From [Flexibacter] sp. ATCC 35103 (GTDB lineage: Bacteria; Bacteroidota; Bacteroidia; Flavobacteriales; Flavobacteriaceae): a DNA stretch of 64,000 nucleotides. The notes beneath the pieces are model-generated. The model did not search any database and had not been told where the DNA came from. It saw nothing but the letters and a program-made list of their open reading frames with translations. Positions within the stretch are counted from its first letter, which is position 1. Every line of letters begins with the position of its first letter. Shown one piece after another: positions 43,492 through 51,093 of this stretch. Made by a program: the position numbers and the translations under genes. The stretch covers positions 62,001-126,000 of the forward strand of contig NZ_MTQF01000005.1 of assembly GCF_001975985.1 (NCBI RefSeq), given 5' to 3'.

Positions 43492-44388
43492 TTATTTAGT
43501 AATTTCTCTAAAAACAGCTTCCAGGTTTTTATTCTTTTGATTGAGTTGTAATGTTTTTAAACCATTTGCGTTGGCAAAATCAAAAATTGCAGGACGCATA
43601 TCTTTTTCAGCAACAAAAGTTAATTCCCAAGTCATATCATGAATATTTCTGTAAGAAGTAATGTTTTCAAGCCTTGCTAAAAGTTGTTCTTCGATTTGAT
43701 AGTCAAATTCTACCTCGATTACTTGTTCTTTATCTTCAGATACTAAATGATCTAATTTTTTGTCAGCAACAATTTGTCCTTTGTCAATAATTATGACACG
43801 ATCACAAATTGCTTCAACTTCCTGCATAATGTGAGTCGATAAAAAAACGGTTTTATCTTTCCCTACATTTTTAATAACGTTACGTATTTCCATTAACTGG
43901 TTCGGGTCCAATCCAGTAGTTGGCTCATCCAGGATTAAAACATCCGGATTATGCAATAAAGCATTCGCAAGTCCCACACGCTGGCGATATCCTTTAGAGA
44001 GTTGTCCAATTTTTTTATGGCTTTCCGGTGTCAGTCCTGTCAGTTTGATAACTTCTTCAATTCTTGATTTGGCAACTTTATAAACATCGGCATTAAAAGC
44101 CAAATACTCACGAACATACAAATCCAGATACAACGGATTATGCTCCGGTAAATATCCAATAGATTGCTGAACTGCTTTTGCATTTGTCATGACATCATGA
44201 CCATTTACAAGGGCTGAGCCGTTATCTGCCAATAAATATGTGGTCAAAATTTTCATTAAAGTAGATTTTCCTGCTCCATTTGGACCAAGAAATCCAACGA
44301 TTTCTCCTTTTTGAATAGAAAAAGAAATTGAATTTAGAGCTTTTTGAGTTCCGTAACTTTTTGATATGTTGTTTACTTCTATCGACAT
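43492..44388 (-). CDS. gldA: Gliding motility ABC transporter ATP-binding protein GldA
   Basis: A 298-residue ABC ATPase; Walker A GPNGAGKST (about 35-43), signature LSKGYRQRVGLA, Walker B VLILDEPTTGLD, switch His STHIM. The C-terminal domain of about 80 residues is that of GldA. In Flavobacterium johnsoniae GldA acts with GldF and GldG, and is linked to gliding. The partners are not in this window, as is normal for Flavobacterium. Confidence 0.92.
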   Translation of the reverse strand: MSIEVNNISKSYGTQKALNSISFSIQKGEIVGFLGPNGAGKSTLMKILTTYLLADNGSALVNGHDVMTNAKAVQQSIGYLPEHNPLYLDLYVREYLAFNADVYKVAKSRIEEVIKLTGLTPESHKKIGQLSKGYRQRVGLANALLHNPDVLILDEPTTGLDPNQLMEIRNVIKNVGKDKTVFLSTHIMQEVEAICDRVIIIDKGQIVADKKLDHLVSEDKEQVIEVEFDYQIEEQLLARLENITSYRNIHDMTWELTFVAEKDMRPAIFDFANANGLKTLQLNQKNKNLEAVFREITK

Positions 44389-44533
44389 GAATATTTATTT
44401 GTTACAAAAGTAAACAGAAATACGCTCGATTGCTACATTTTTATCTTTTAAAGAAATCATAAAAAAAACTTAAAGACCAACAGCTACGGCACCGTTATTG
44501 TTAAAGGAGTATTAAATTAAAAAATAATTTATA

Positions 44534-45115
44534 ATGAAAAAAATTTTACTTATTCTTGCTTTAGCTACTTTTGGCTTTGCAAATGCACAAAAAGGAACAA
44601 TCTTAGTTGGTGGTAACATCGCATTTACTTCTGAAAAATCTGAATTTAGATTTAGTGAAGAAAAAACAAATACATTTAGCTTTTCTCCTAAAGTTGGTTA
44701 CCAATTTACTGATAACTGGACTATTGGTGGTGAATTTACAGTAGCATCTTCTAATCAAGATAACGGAACTATCGAAGAAAAAACAAATGCATTCAAATTA
44801 GGAGCATTTGCACGTTACTCTGTGCCATTGAGCCAGACTTTTGCTGTTTTTGCTGATATGGGTGTAGGTTTTCAAAACCAAAAATACAAAGAATACGGTC
44901 CAGGAAATGCTTACGCAAGATCTACTGCAGATGGTATGTATATTGGTGTAACTCCAGCTCTTTTTATCAACATGAAAAAAGGTTTTGGTCTTAACTTCAG
45001 TATTGGTGGTTTAGGATACGAAACATTAAGTTATGATAACAACGGTGCTGATTACAGTAAGTTCTACTTTAACTTTGGTCAAACACTTAACATTGGAATT
45101 TCTAAAAACTTCTAA
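44534..45115 (+). CDS. Small outer-membrane beta-barrel protein, tandem copy 1
   Basis: A 193-residue protein: signal peptide (1-18, ATFGFANAQ), then an eight-strand beta-barrel of the OmpW/porin-like group. Strands include VGYQFTDNWTIGGEFTV and FAVFADMGVGFQN. It ends in ...NIGISKNF with a C-terminal Phe. Role unknown. The neighbour at 45324-45905 is a paralogue; the last 158 bases and the terminators are nearly identical, pointing to gene conversion. Confidence 0.88.
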   Translation: MKKILLILALATFGFANAQKGTILVGGNIAFTSEKSEFRFSEEKTNTFSFSPKVGYQFTDNWTIGGEFTVASSNQDNGTIEEKTNAFKLGAFARYSVPLSQTFAVFADMGVGFQNQKYKEYGPGNAYARSTADGMYIGVTPALFINMKKGFGLNFSIGGLGYETLSYDNNGADYSKFYFNFGQTLNIGISKNF

Positions 45116-45138
45116 TCTTAGTTTATATTCAATTTCAG

Positions 45139-45169
45139 AAAAGCATCAGCCACGGCTGATGCTTTTTTT
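45139..45169 (+). terminator. Terminator after barrel copy 1
   Basis: AAAAGCATCAGCC / GGCTGATGCTTTT with AC loop, then T run. Confidence 0.85.
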
Positions 45170-45323
45170 GTGATTAGCATTAAGATTTAAATTTTTAACC
45201 AGGCTTATTAATGTCTATTTGTACTATTTTTTCTACTTTAATAAAATGTTATCAAATGGGTTGTGCTTCAATATTGGTATTTTAGTTGTTGACTATATAT
45301 AAAATTTAAAACAAATATTATAT

Positions 45324-45905
45324 ATGAAAAAAATGCTACTTATTCTTGCACTAGCTACGTTTAGCTTTGCAAATGCTCAAAAAGGGACAATCTTAGTTGG
45401 TGGAAACATCGGATATTCTTCTCAAAAAAATGACCAGCCAATCGCTGAATCAAAAACAAATACGTTTGAGTTTTCTCCAAAAGCGGGTTATCAGTTTCAT
45501 GATAACTGGACAGTTGGTGCTGAATTTACGATTCAGTCTTCAAAAACTAATAACGGAGGAGCAGAAGGTAAATTTAATGCTTACAAATACGGTGCATTTG
45601 TACGTTATACAGTTCCTTTAAGTGAGACTTTTTCTGTTTTTGCTGATCTTGGAGCTGGCTTTCAAAATCAAAAAGACAAGAATTATCAGAATGGATCACT
45701 TGTTGCAGAGAGTAATGCAAACGGTTTATACACAGGAATAACTCCGGCTCTTTTTATCAACATGAAAAAAGGTTTTGGTCTTAACTTCAGTATTGGTGGT
45801 TTAGGATACGAAACATTAAGTTATGATAATAACGGTGCTGATTACAGTAAGTTCTACTTCAACTTTGGTCAAACACTTAACATTGGAATTTCTAAAAACT
45901 TCTAA
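45324..45905 (+). CDS. Small outer-membrane beta-barrel protein, tandem copy 2
   Basis: A 193-residue paralogue of the preceding gene: same signal peptide (residues 1-18, ATFSFANAQ) and barrel layout. The middle differs moderately, mainly in loops (residues about 30-45 and 115-135), while from base 45747 on the DNA is almost the same as copy 1, including the terminator. It follows its own short, AT-rich promoter region (45170-45323). Role unknown; two loop variants of one porin-like scaffold. Confidence 0.88.
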   Translation: MKKMLLILALATFSFANAQKGTILVGGNIGYSSQKNDQPIAESKTNTFEFSPKAGYQFHDNWTVGAEFTIQSSKTNNGGAEGKFNAYKYGAFVRYTVPLSETFSVFADLGAGFQNQKDKNYQNGSLVAESNANGLYTGITPALFINMKKGFGLNFSIGGLGYETLSYDNNGADYSKFYFNFGQTLNIGISKNF

Positions 45906-45928
45906 TCTTAGTTTATATTCAATTTCAG

Positions 45929-45959
45929 AAAAGCATCAGCCGTGGCTGATGCTTTTTTT
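45929..45959 (+). terminator. Terminator after barrel copy 2
   Basis: Same hairpin as at 45139-45169, loop GT instead of AC. Confidence 0.85.
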
Positions 45960-46005
45960 GTTTTTAGTACTGAATACTTCTCATAAAAGGTTGCGTGATC
46001 TTTGC

Positions 46006-46786
46006 TTAATTTACCTGAATCTTAAAAGAAATTGTATCATTAATAACTGTTTTGTCTTTATCATTAAACTCATATTTAACAACAGCTCTTATTGTATTAA
46101 TTCCTTTTTTGATTAATAATTCTTTTACTTCAATACCTGTTTGAGATGTTTTTTTGAATGTTCGTTTAGCTTTTGTATTGTCTATATCTAAATTTTCAAT
46201 TTTAAGGCTACGTTTAGCATTAGGAATATTAGCTATTAAATATTGCTGTTTTAAGGTGTCTCCAACTTTAAGATGTTGCTCAATTTTTGTTTTAAACTCT
46301 TCAGGATTTGCGATTTTATATTGATGAATTTCTATTAGCGGTAATCCTTCATAGCTTTTTATATTTCCAAGTTTATCATAACGAATTAAGAAATCAAGTA
46401 TTCCAAAATCATCGTACATAAGGTATTTTATAACCTTGCCATTTGGATAATTATAAATGCTTTCTTCTGTAATCTTACTATTTATCCTATAATGAATTGA
46501 TTCTCTAATACCATTATCAAAGTAATAAATACTTTTTCCTTTTATGTGTCCATTCACAAAATTCCCTTCCGCTATTTTATTTCCTTTCTCATTATAACGG
46601 ACAAATTTGCCATGAAAAATAGTATCACCATTTCTAATAACATATTCAGATATATCTGTTTGTTTCGTATCGGGGATTATATTCTTTTAAGGAATATACT
46701 TTTTCATCTTTAAAATGAAAAAACACTAATAGACAACTTAGTATTATAATAGTTAATAGTAATATTATTTTGTATTTTCTATTCAT
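46006..46786 (-). pseudogene. YwqK/MORN-like protein, frameshifted paralogue
   Basis: From ATG at 46786 (minus strand) the frame reads a membrane anchor (MNRKYKIILLLTIIILSC) and LKEYN, then runs into a stop. If one C is removed from the CCCC run at 46672-46675, the frame continues as DTKQTDISEYVIRNGDTIF and on to the intact part ending at 46006. The result is about 259 residues, matching the gene at 46804-47571 over its full length. The intact part alone (from an internal ATG at 46557, 183 residues) lacks the anchor. It is a recent single-base lesion or a slippage site. Confidence 0.75.
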
Positions 46787-46803
46787 TCTCTTTTCTAGCT
46801 ATA

Positions 46804-47571
46804 TCAATTCACGTTAACTTCGAAAGAAATTGTATCCTTAAGTGTTGGAGTAATTTTATCCTCAAATTCGTATTTAACGATTGCTATAATTTTGTTTTTC
46901 CCCTTTTTGGTTATAATTTCTTCTACATCAATTCCTATTGGTGGTTTCTTTGTGATAATTCTTTTAACTTTTTCATTGTCAATACTTGTATTTTGTATTT
47001 TAAGACTACGTTTTGCTTTTGGGATATTTGCTAATAAATATTTATATTTTAATGTGTCGCCGACTTTTAAGACTTGCTCATTTTTAATATTATGTAGCTT
47101 ATTATGAGTTAATTTACGTTGATACACTTCTAACATTGGATAACCACTATACTTTTTTACACCTTTTTCATCATAGCTGATAATAAAAGAAGATTTACCA
47201 AAATCATCATAAATAACATATTTTTCAAGTAAGCCTTTAGGATTATAAAAAAAGCTTTCTTCAGTGATTTTGCTATTTTTTCTGTAATGAACACATTCTA
47301 TTTTGCCACTATCATAGTAGTATGAGCAAATACCATTTGGTTCATTATTTAAAAATTGTCCTTCTGCTATTTTAATTCCCTTCTCGTTATAATTAATAAA
47401 TTTTCCATTAAAAATTGTATCTCCATTTCTAAGAACATATTCTTGAATACCTGATAAACTTCCAGAGTGATTATATTCTTTCAAAGTATGTACTTTCTCA
47501 TGCTTAAAATAAAAAATTAATGCTACAAGAAGTATAAAAAAAGTGGTAACTAATATTATTTTATTTTTCAT
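46804..47571 (-). CDS. Membrane-anchored YwqK/MORN-like protein, possible immunity protein
   Basis: A 255-residue protein with one N-terminal transmembrane anchor (residues 4-22) and then repeats of the MORN/YwqK kind: NGDTIFNGKFINYNEKG, IAEGQFLNNEPNGI, YYYDSGKIECVHYRKN. A C-terminal domain of about 100 residues ends IAIVKYEFEDKITP. YwqK-like proteins are often annotated as antitoxin components. Its start codon shares a base with the stop of the upstream toxin-like gene (TAATG), so the two are translationally coupled. A paralogue follows downstream (46006-46786). A role as immunity protein is inferred. Confidence 0.7.
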   Translation of the reverse strand: MKNKIILVTTFFILLVALIFYFKHEKVHTLKEYNHSGSLSGIQEYVLRNGDTIFNGKFINYNEKGIKIAEGQFLNNEPNGICSYYYDSGKIECVHYRKNSKITEESFFYNPKGLLEKYVIYDDFGKSSFIISYDEKGVKKYSGYPMLEVYQRKLTHNKLHNIKNEQVLKVGDTLKYKYLLANIPKAKRSLKIQNTSIDNEKVKRIITKKPPIGIDVEEIITKKGKNKIIAIVKYEFEDKITPTLKDTISFEVNVN

Positions 47572-48309
47572 TATTTCTTTTTTTGTTGTTTTTCATAAAT
47601 GTCTTTTCTTATATATTCATTTTTATTTGGATCGTTTTGATCATTAACAATCTGAATATATTCCATTTTTTGGGACGTAGCCGGATTTTTCCTTTTTTTA
47701 TCTGCTTCTTCAATTGCAGATTTCGCTGCTTTTATTCCATTAGCCCCAAAATCAACAGCATTTATAAAATCATCAACTTTGTCTTCCTGTGTTGGTTTTC
47801 CGCCATTTGTTCCTTTTCCTTTTGGTTTATTGCCTCTTACCTCAAATGCAAATATAGTAGTAAGGGCTTCAAATAAACCTCCAAAATCAATCCAGGTAAC
47901 ATTTCTTCCGCCTCGTGGTAATGCACTTGGATTTTGAAAACCTCCTCCGTCAGAAAATGCAATTCCTCCACTAAAAAATGAGGATTTTTTTTTTCTTAAA
48001 ATTATAAAGAACTTCTCCGTTATAATATATTTTTTTGGTCTCACCATCTAATAATATTCTGTTACCGTTACCAAAGGTTTTCCCCCAAGTATGTCCTAAA
48101 TTAGAATAGTGATTAATTTCAGCTTTTCCGTCAAGCCAGATTATTTGTCCTGTTATTTTATTTCTATACCAATCAAACGGAGTTCGTCCGTAAAAATCGA
48201 CTACTCGCAATAAATCTCTGTTATAAGCTGCATAAGATGTATATTGTCCCAAATCGTCATCTTTTGTAAAAGTACTATAATTGGTAAAATCATTAAAATT
48301 GTCAAACAT
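47571..48309 (-). pseudogene. Toxin-like protein interrupted at a poly-A tract (frameshifted)
   Basis: Two frames join at a run of ten A on the coding strand (T10 at 47985-47994). With nine A the product is one 245-residue protein: residues 1-105 (DFYGRTPFDWYRNKITGQ, IIWLDGKAEI, NLGHTWGKTFGNG) have the flavour of RHS/polymorphic-toxin tails, then SGGIAFSDGGGF and a basic, helical C-terminus (ADKKRKNPATSQ). With ten A the frame stops after YNFKKKKILIF. This may be a decayed gene, a slippage-controlled gene, or a sequencing error. No nuclease or other catalytic motif was identified. No RHS repeats precede it, so it may be an orphan C-terminal module. Confidence 0.55.
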
Positions 48310-48414
48310 GGCGTGTATATATTTTGTAGGTTATTACTTATTTTTAGCAATAATAAATATAAAATAATTCTTACGCAATGTTATCTAATATATTAACATA
48401 ATTGGTGTTAAAAC

Positions 48415-48441
48415 AAAAAAGAGACCCGAAAGTCTCTTTTT
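48415..48441 (-). terminator. Terminator after the XRE regulator
   Basis: AAAAAGAGAC-CCGAAA-GTCTCTTTTT, symmetrical, with A run on the minus-strand exit side. Confidence 0.85.
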
Positions 48442-48467
48442 GTAATTAATATATATCTTATAAAAGA

Positions 48468-48890
48468 TTATTTCCCTTTTATGAAATTTTCTAAATATTC
48501 AATTTTCTCTTTATCTGCTTGAAGCAAACGTTCGTAAAGCTTTTTGTTTTCTTCGTAAGCTTCAATTAATTTGTCTAAAGGATTGAAAGTGCAATTGTGA
48601 TTAACTGATGCTGTTGGTCCGCTATTAATCACTGCTCCTTCATAATTATTTTGAATATTGTTCAGAACTGTTTCATCATTATAATTTTTAATTGCTTCCG
48701 CAGAAACACCTAAAACTTCAGCAATTGCATTTAGTTTTTCTTCATCAACATTTTCGCTTCCTTCAATATTAGAAACAGATTGCTGGCTTACACCAATTGC
48801 AATCGCAAGTGCTTCTTGTTTCATGCCTCGAAGCTCTCTTATTCGGCTAATATTTCTGCCAATATGTTTTGGTTTTGCTGTTGTGTTCAT
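48468..48890 (-). CDS. XRE-family transcriptional regulator
   Basis: A 140-residue protein. Residues 10-67 form a Cro/CI-type HTH (ISRIRELRGMKQEALAIAIG, VSQQSVSNIEG), the middle is Asn-rich, and the C-terminal 35 residues (KLIEAYEENKKLYERLLQAD) form a predicted coiled coil for oligomerisation. Two near-palindromes lie 41-75 bp upstream of its start, indicating autoregulation. It is divergent to the unknown gene at 49118. Confidence 0.88.
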   Translation of the reverse strand: MNTTAKPKHIGRNISRIRELRGMKQEALAIAIGVSQQSVSNIEGSENVDEEKLNAIAEVLGVSAEAIKNYNDETVLNNIQNNYEGAVINSGPTASVNHNCTFNPLDKLIEAYEENKKLYERLLQADKEKIEYLENFIKGK

Positions 48891-48930
48891 AAGTCAAAGA
48901 TATTTAAAAATTCTGTAAAATTTTTCTGGT

Positions 48931-48965
48931 TTGTGAAATACAATCGCCAATTGTGATATACAATC
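48931..48965 (-). promoter_or_regulatory. Tandem operator sites of the XRE gene
   Basis: TTGTGAAATACAATC (48931-48945) and TTGTGATATACAATC (48951-48965), each with the palindromic core TTGT-n5-ACAA and set 20 bp apart, that is about two helical turns. They lie in the divergent region of the XRE gene and the 49118 gene, and are probably bound by the XRE protein. Confidence 0.6.
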
Positions 48966-49117
48966 ACTTTTGGTTTGCTACTACAATTATCTATAGGTTA
49001 ATTGCGGCCGTAAACAAAAGTACGATTTTTAATACAGAATAAGTAAAAAAGAGATATTCTGTAAGTGATTACAATAGTCGGACATTTAAGTTAATAACAC
49101 AAATCAAAAAAAACAGA

Positions 49118-49444
49118 ATGATTATGGGAATACATGAAATCAAACAAAACGAGAATCTAAAAAAAATAATTGCTCCGTATTTCAACACCTTAAAACGGGA
49201 TGATAAATCAGAATTGTATACGGCTCAAATAAAAATGCTGGATTATTATGAGCTTGGCTGTGTTATAACCAATATGCTAAAAATGTGTGTTTTGACGCTT
49301 GATCAGGATAAACAGAAAATTTTAGACACAAACAAAAGTTCTATTAATGTGGCACTGATTTTAGAAATGGTACTTGAAATGTTTCCTTTGGAAGAATTTG
49401 AGCTGTTAAGTAAAATCAATCAATTGGTTATTACAGATTCGTAA
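49118..49444 (+). CDS. Hypothetical protein (108 aa)
   Basis: A 108-residue, mainly helical soluble protein; ATG 49118 (a second ATG two codons on). Features: KRDDKSELYTAQIKMLDYY, then a hydrophobic helical stretch and EMVLEMFPLEEFELLSKIN. No family recognised. It is divergent to the XRE gene, with the operator pair between, so the same regulator may control it. Confidence 0.65.
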   Translation: MIMGIHEIKQNENLKKIIAPYFNTLKRDDKSELYTAQIKMLDYYELGCVITNMLKMCVLTLDQDKQKILDTNKSSINVALILEMVLEMFPLEEFELLSKINQLVITDS

Positions 49445-49618
49445 AATCCCGGTTTAATACAAGCATTTCACTTGAATCTTGAATAACGATGATAGTTCTG
49501 AGAAATAGTGCTAATAATGAACATAAAGAAGTAAACCTTGCAATTTGTGAATTTCTTGTGTTTTATCAAGAAGTTACAAGTTGTACATTAAGATTTGTAG
49601 TAACAAGACAAATCATAT
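49445..49618. other. Gap before the two-gene module
   Basis: AT-rich, no ORF. ACAAGTTGTACATTAAGA and TTTGTAGTAACAAGACAAA contain short dyads that may be further weak operator sites next to 49619-49654. Confidence 0.35.
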
Positions 49619-49654
49619 AAAATTATACAATTTGTATAATTTTGCTTATATTTG
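49619..49654 (+). promoter_or_regulatory. Palindromic operator/promoter of the two-gene module
   Basis: AAAATTATACAA (49619-49630), one T, TTGTATAATTTT (49632-49643) is a perfect 12-bp inverted repeat. It overlaps the -7-like TAATTTTG (49637-49644), and a second TATATTTG (49647-49654) follows. A DNA-binding antitoxin bound here would shut the promoter, as in HigBA-type systems. Confidence 0.65.
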
Positions 49655-49675
49655 TGTAATGAAAATTTAGCTTAA

Positions 49676-50191
49676 ATGAATGTAAAAATATTAAAAATAG
49701 AAGGTAATGTTTTGGTTAATGCTAAAATTTCAGATTCGAGATTATTAAAATTAGAATTACCGTCAGTAGCTAATGGCTGGAGATTTAATTTTAACAAGCA
49801 CTCAAAAAAGAAGGGTTTTGAAACATATATTTTGGTATCTGAAGAAACTTCTGAAAAAATTGAAGGCTGTTTGATTTTTGAAATGAAAGAAAAGATGGAA
49901 CCTTATATGGCTTATGTTGAAATTGCACCTCATAATAAAGGAACGGTAAAAAAGTATGATAATATTGCAGGTTGTTTGATTGCATATGCCTGCAGGTTAA
50001 GTTTTGCAAAAGGAGAAGGTGATTTTGAAGGCTATTTAGCATTTGATGTTTTGGAAGAAGACAAAAAAGACGAAATTAAGTTAATGACATTATATTCTAC
50101 AAAATATAATGCTTTTAAATATGGAGATACCTCTATGATTATTCCACCAGAAGGAGGTCAGAAATTAATAAATGAATTTTTAAATCAATGA
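49676..50191 (+). CDS. Unknown protein, first gene of a toxin-antitoxin-like pair (171 aa)
   Basis: A 171-residue alpha/beta protein. Segments such as EKMEPYMAYVEIAPHNKG, then NIAGCLIAYACRLSF and YLAFDVLEE resemble, in order and hydrophobic pattern, the strand 4 / helix 3 / strand 5 core of GNAT acetyltransferases. The acetyl-CoA loop Q/R-x-x-G-x-G/A is only loosely met (HNKG). It overlaps the HTH gene by four bases (ATGA) and the pair is headed by a 12-bp palindrome, which fits a toxin gene in front of its antitoxin. GNAT assignment is tentative. Confidence 0.65.
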   Translation: MNVKILKIEGNVLVNAKISDSRLLKLELPSVANGWRFNFNKHSKKKGFETYILVSEETSEKIEGCLIFEMKEKMEPYMAYVEIAPHNKGTVKKYDNIAGCLIAYACRLSFAKGEGDFEGYLAFDVLEEDKKDEIKLMTLYSTKYNAFKYGDTSMIIPPEGGQKLINEFLNQ

Positions 50192-50661
50192 ATATGAAAA
50201 CTAAAGAAATTCAAATTGAAGATATTTGGAATGATAAGAAGAAAGTGGAATTAAAAAAAGCGATATTGGCTCATTCTGCTACTCAATCTAAAGAACAAAT
50301 ATTAACTAATCGATTACTTTCTATTCAATATAAACTAGAAGATTATATTCAGGATGAAAGTGAAAATAGCGAAGTTTTAAAAATTCTTGATTTTGTAAAA
50401 ATGTATCTTAAAGCACTTGATCTAACGAAGAAAGAATTGGCTGCCTATTTTGAAATGCGAGACAGCAATCTACATAAATATCTTTCAGGAGAAAGAAAGC
50501 TAAATGCTAAATTAGTTCTAAAGCTAAGTACATTTTCTCATACAAAGCCTGAGCAATGGTATAGAGTTGAAGTAAAGAATGAGTTAATAGAGTTAAATAA
50601 AGAGAAAGAAAACGTAGAATACTATAAAAAATTCGATTATCGTAATCTAGTCGGAATATAA
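50188..50661 (+). CDS. HTH protein, putative antitoxin/repressor
   Basis: A 157-residue protein. Residues 70-125 make an XRE/HigA-like HTH (LDLTKKELAAYFEMRDSN, LHKYLSGERKLNAKLVLKLS), followed by HTKPEQWYRVEVKNEL as in HigA antitoxins. The N-terminal 65 residues form a separate, charged helical part that could bind the partner. It overlaps the previous gene by four bases. Most probable role: neutralising antitoxin and repressor at 49619-49643. Confidence 0.78.
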   Translation: MNMKTKEIQIEDIWNDKKKVELKKAILAHSATQSKEQILTNRLLSIQYKLEDYIQDESENSEVLKILDFVKMYLKALDLTKKELAAYFEMRDSNLHKYLSGERKLNAKLVLKLSTFSHTKPEQWYRVEVKNELIELNKEKENVEYYKKFDYRNLVGI

Positions 50662-51093
50662 AATTAGTAGTTTTTTCAAATTCTTTTTTTGAATAATAAT
50701 TTTTCTTTTTCAAAAAAACATAAAAAAGCCAACAGAGTAAAGTCGAAATTAATTAATAACTACAACAACTTCGACCTCACCAGTTGACATAATAAACAAA
50801 AATTATCTACAATAGAAAACATAGGAAACACGAACAGTATTTTTGTAATGGGAGAAATCAAGCATAGTACAGCTCTGGAGTTTTAATATTTTTTTTCACG
50901 AATTTCTACCAATTTTCACGAATTAATTTAAACACAATGATTTGTGTAAAATTGTAGAAATTCGTGGTAAATAAAACATTTGATCAAATTAATCTGTGGC
51001 ATGTTTTATACAATATTATCCTAAAATAAAATGTATTTTTGACGTTTTAGATCAATAATCTAAAATCGTTAATCTACAATCTAAAATATCAAA
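50662..51093. other. Gap between the two-gene module and dgt
   Basis: Holds an inverted repeat CACGAATTTCTAC / GTAGAAATTCGTG (50897-50909, 50954-50966). Otherwise AT-rich. A TTTTTGACG near 51040 may form part of the dgt promoter. No ORF. Confidence 0.5.

Noticed and set aside
45823..46116. 97-codon frame overlapping the end of barrel copy 2
   Set aside because: Spans the terminator and lies antisense to the YwqK-like pseudogene.
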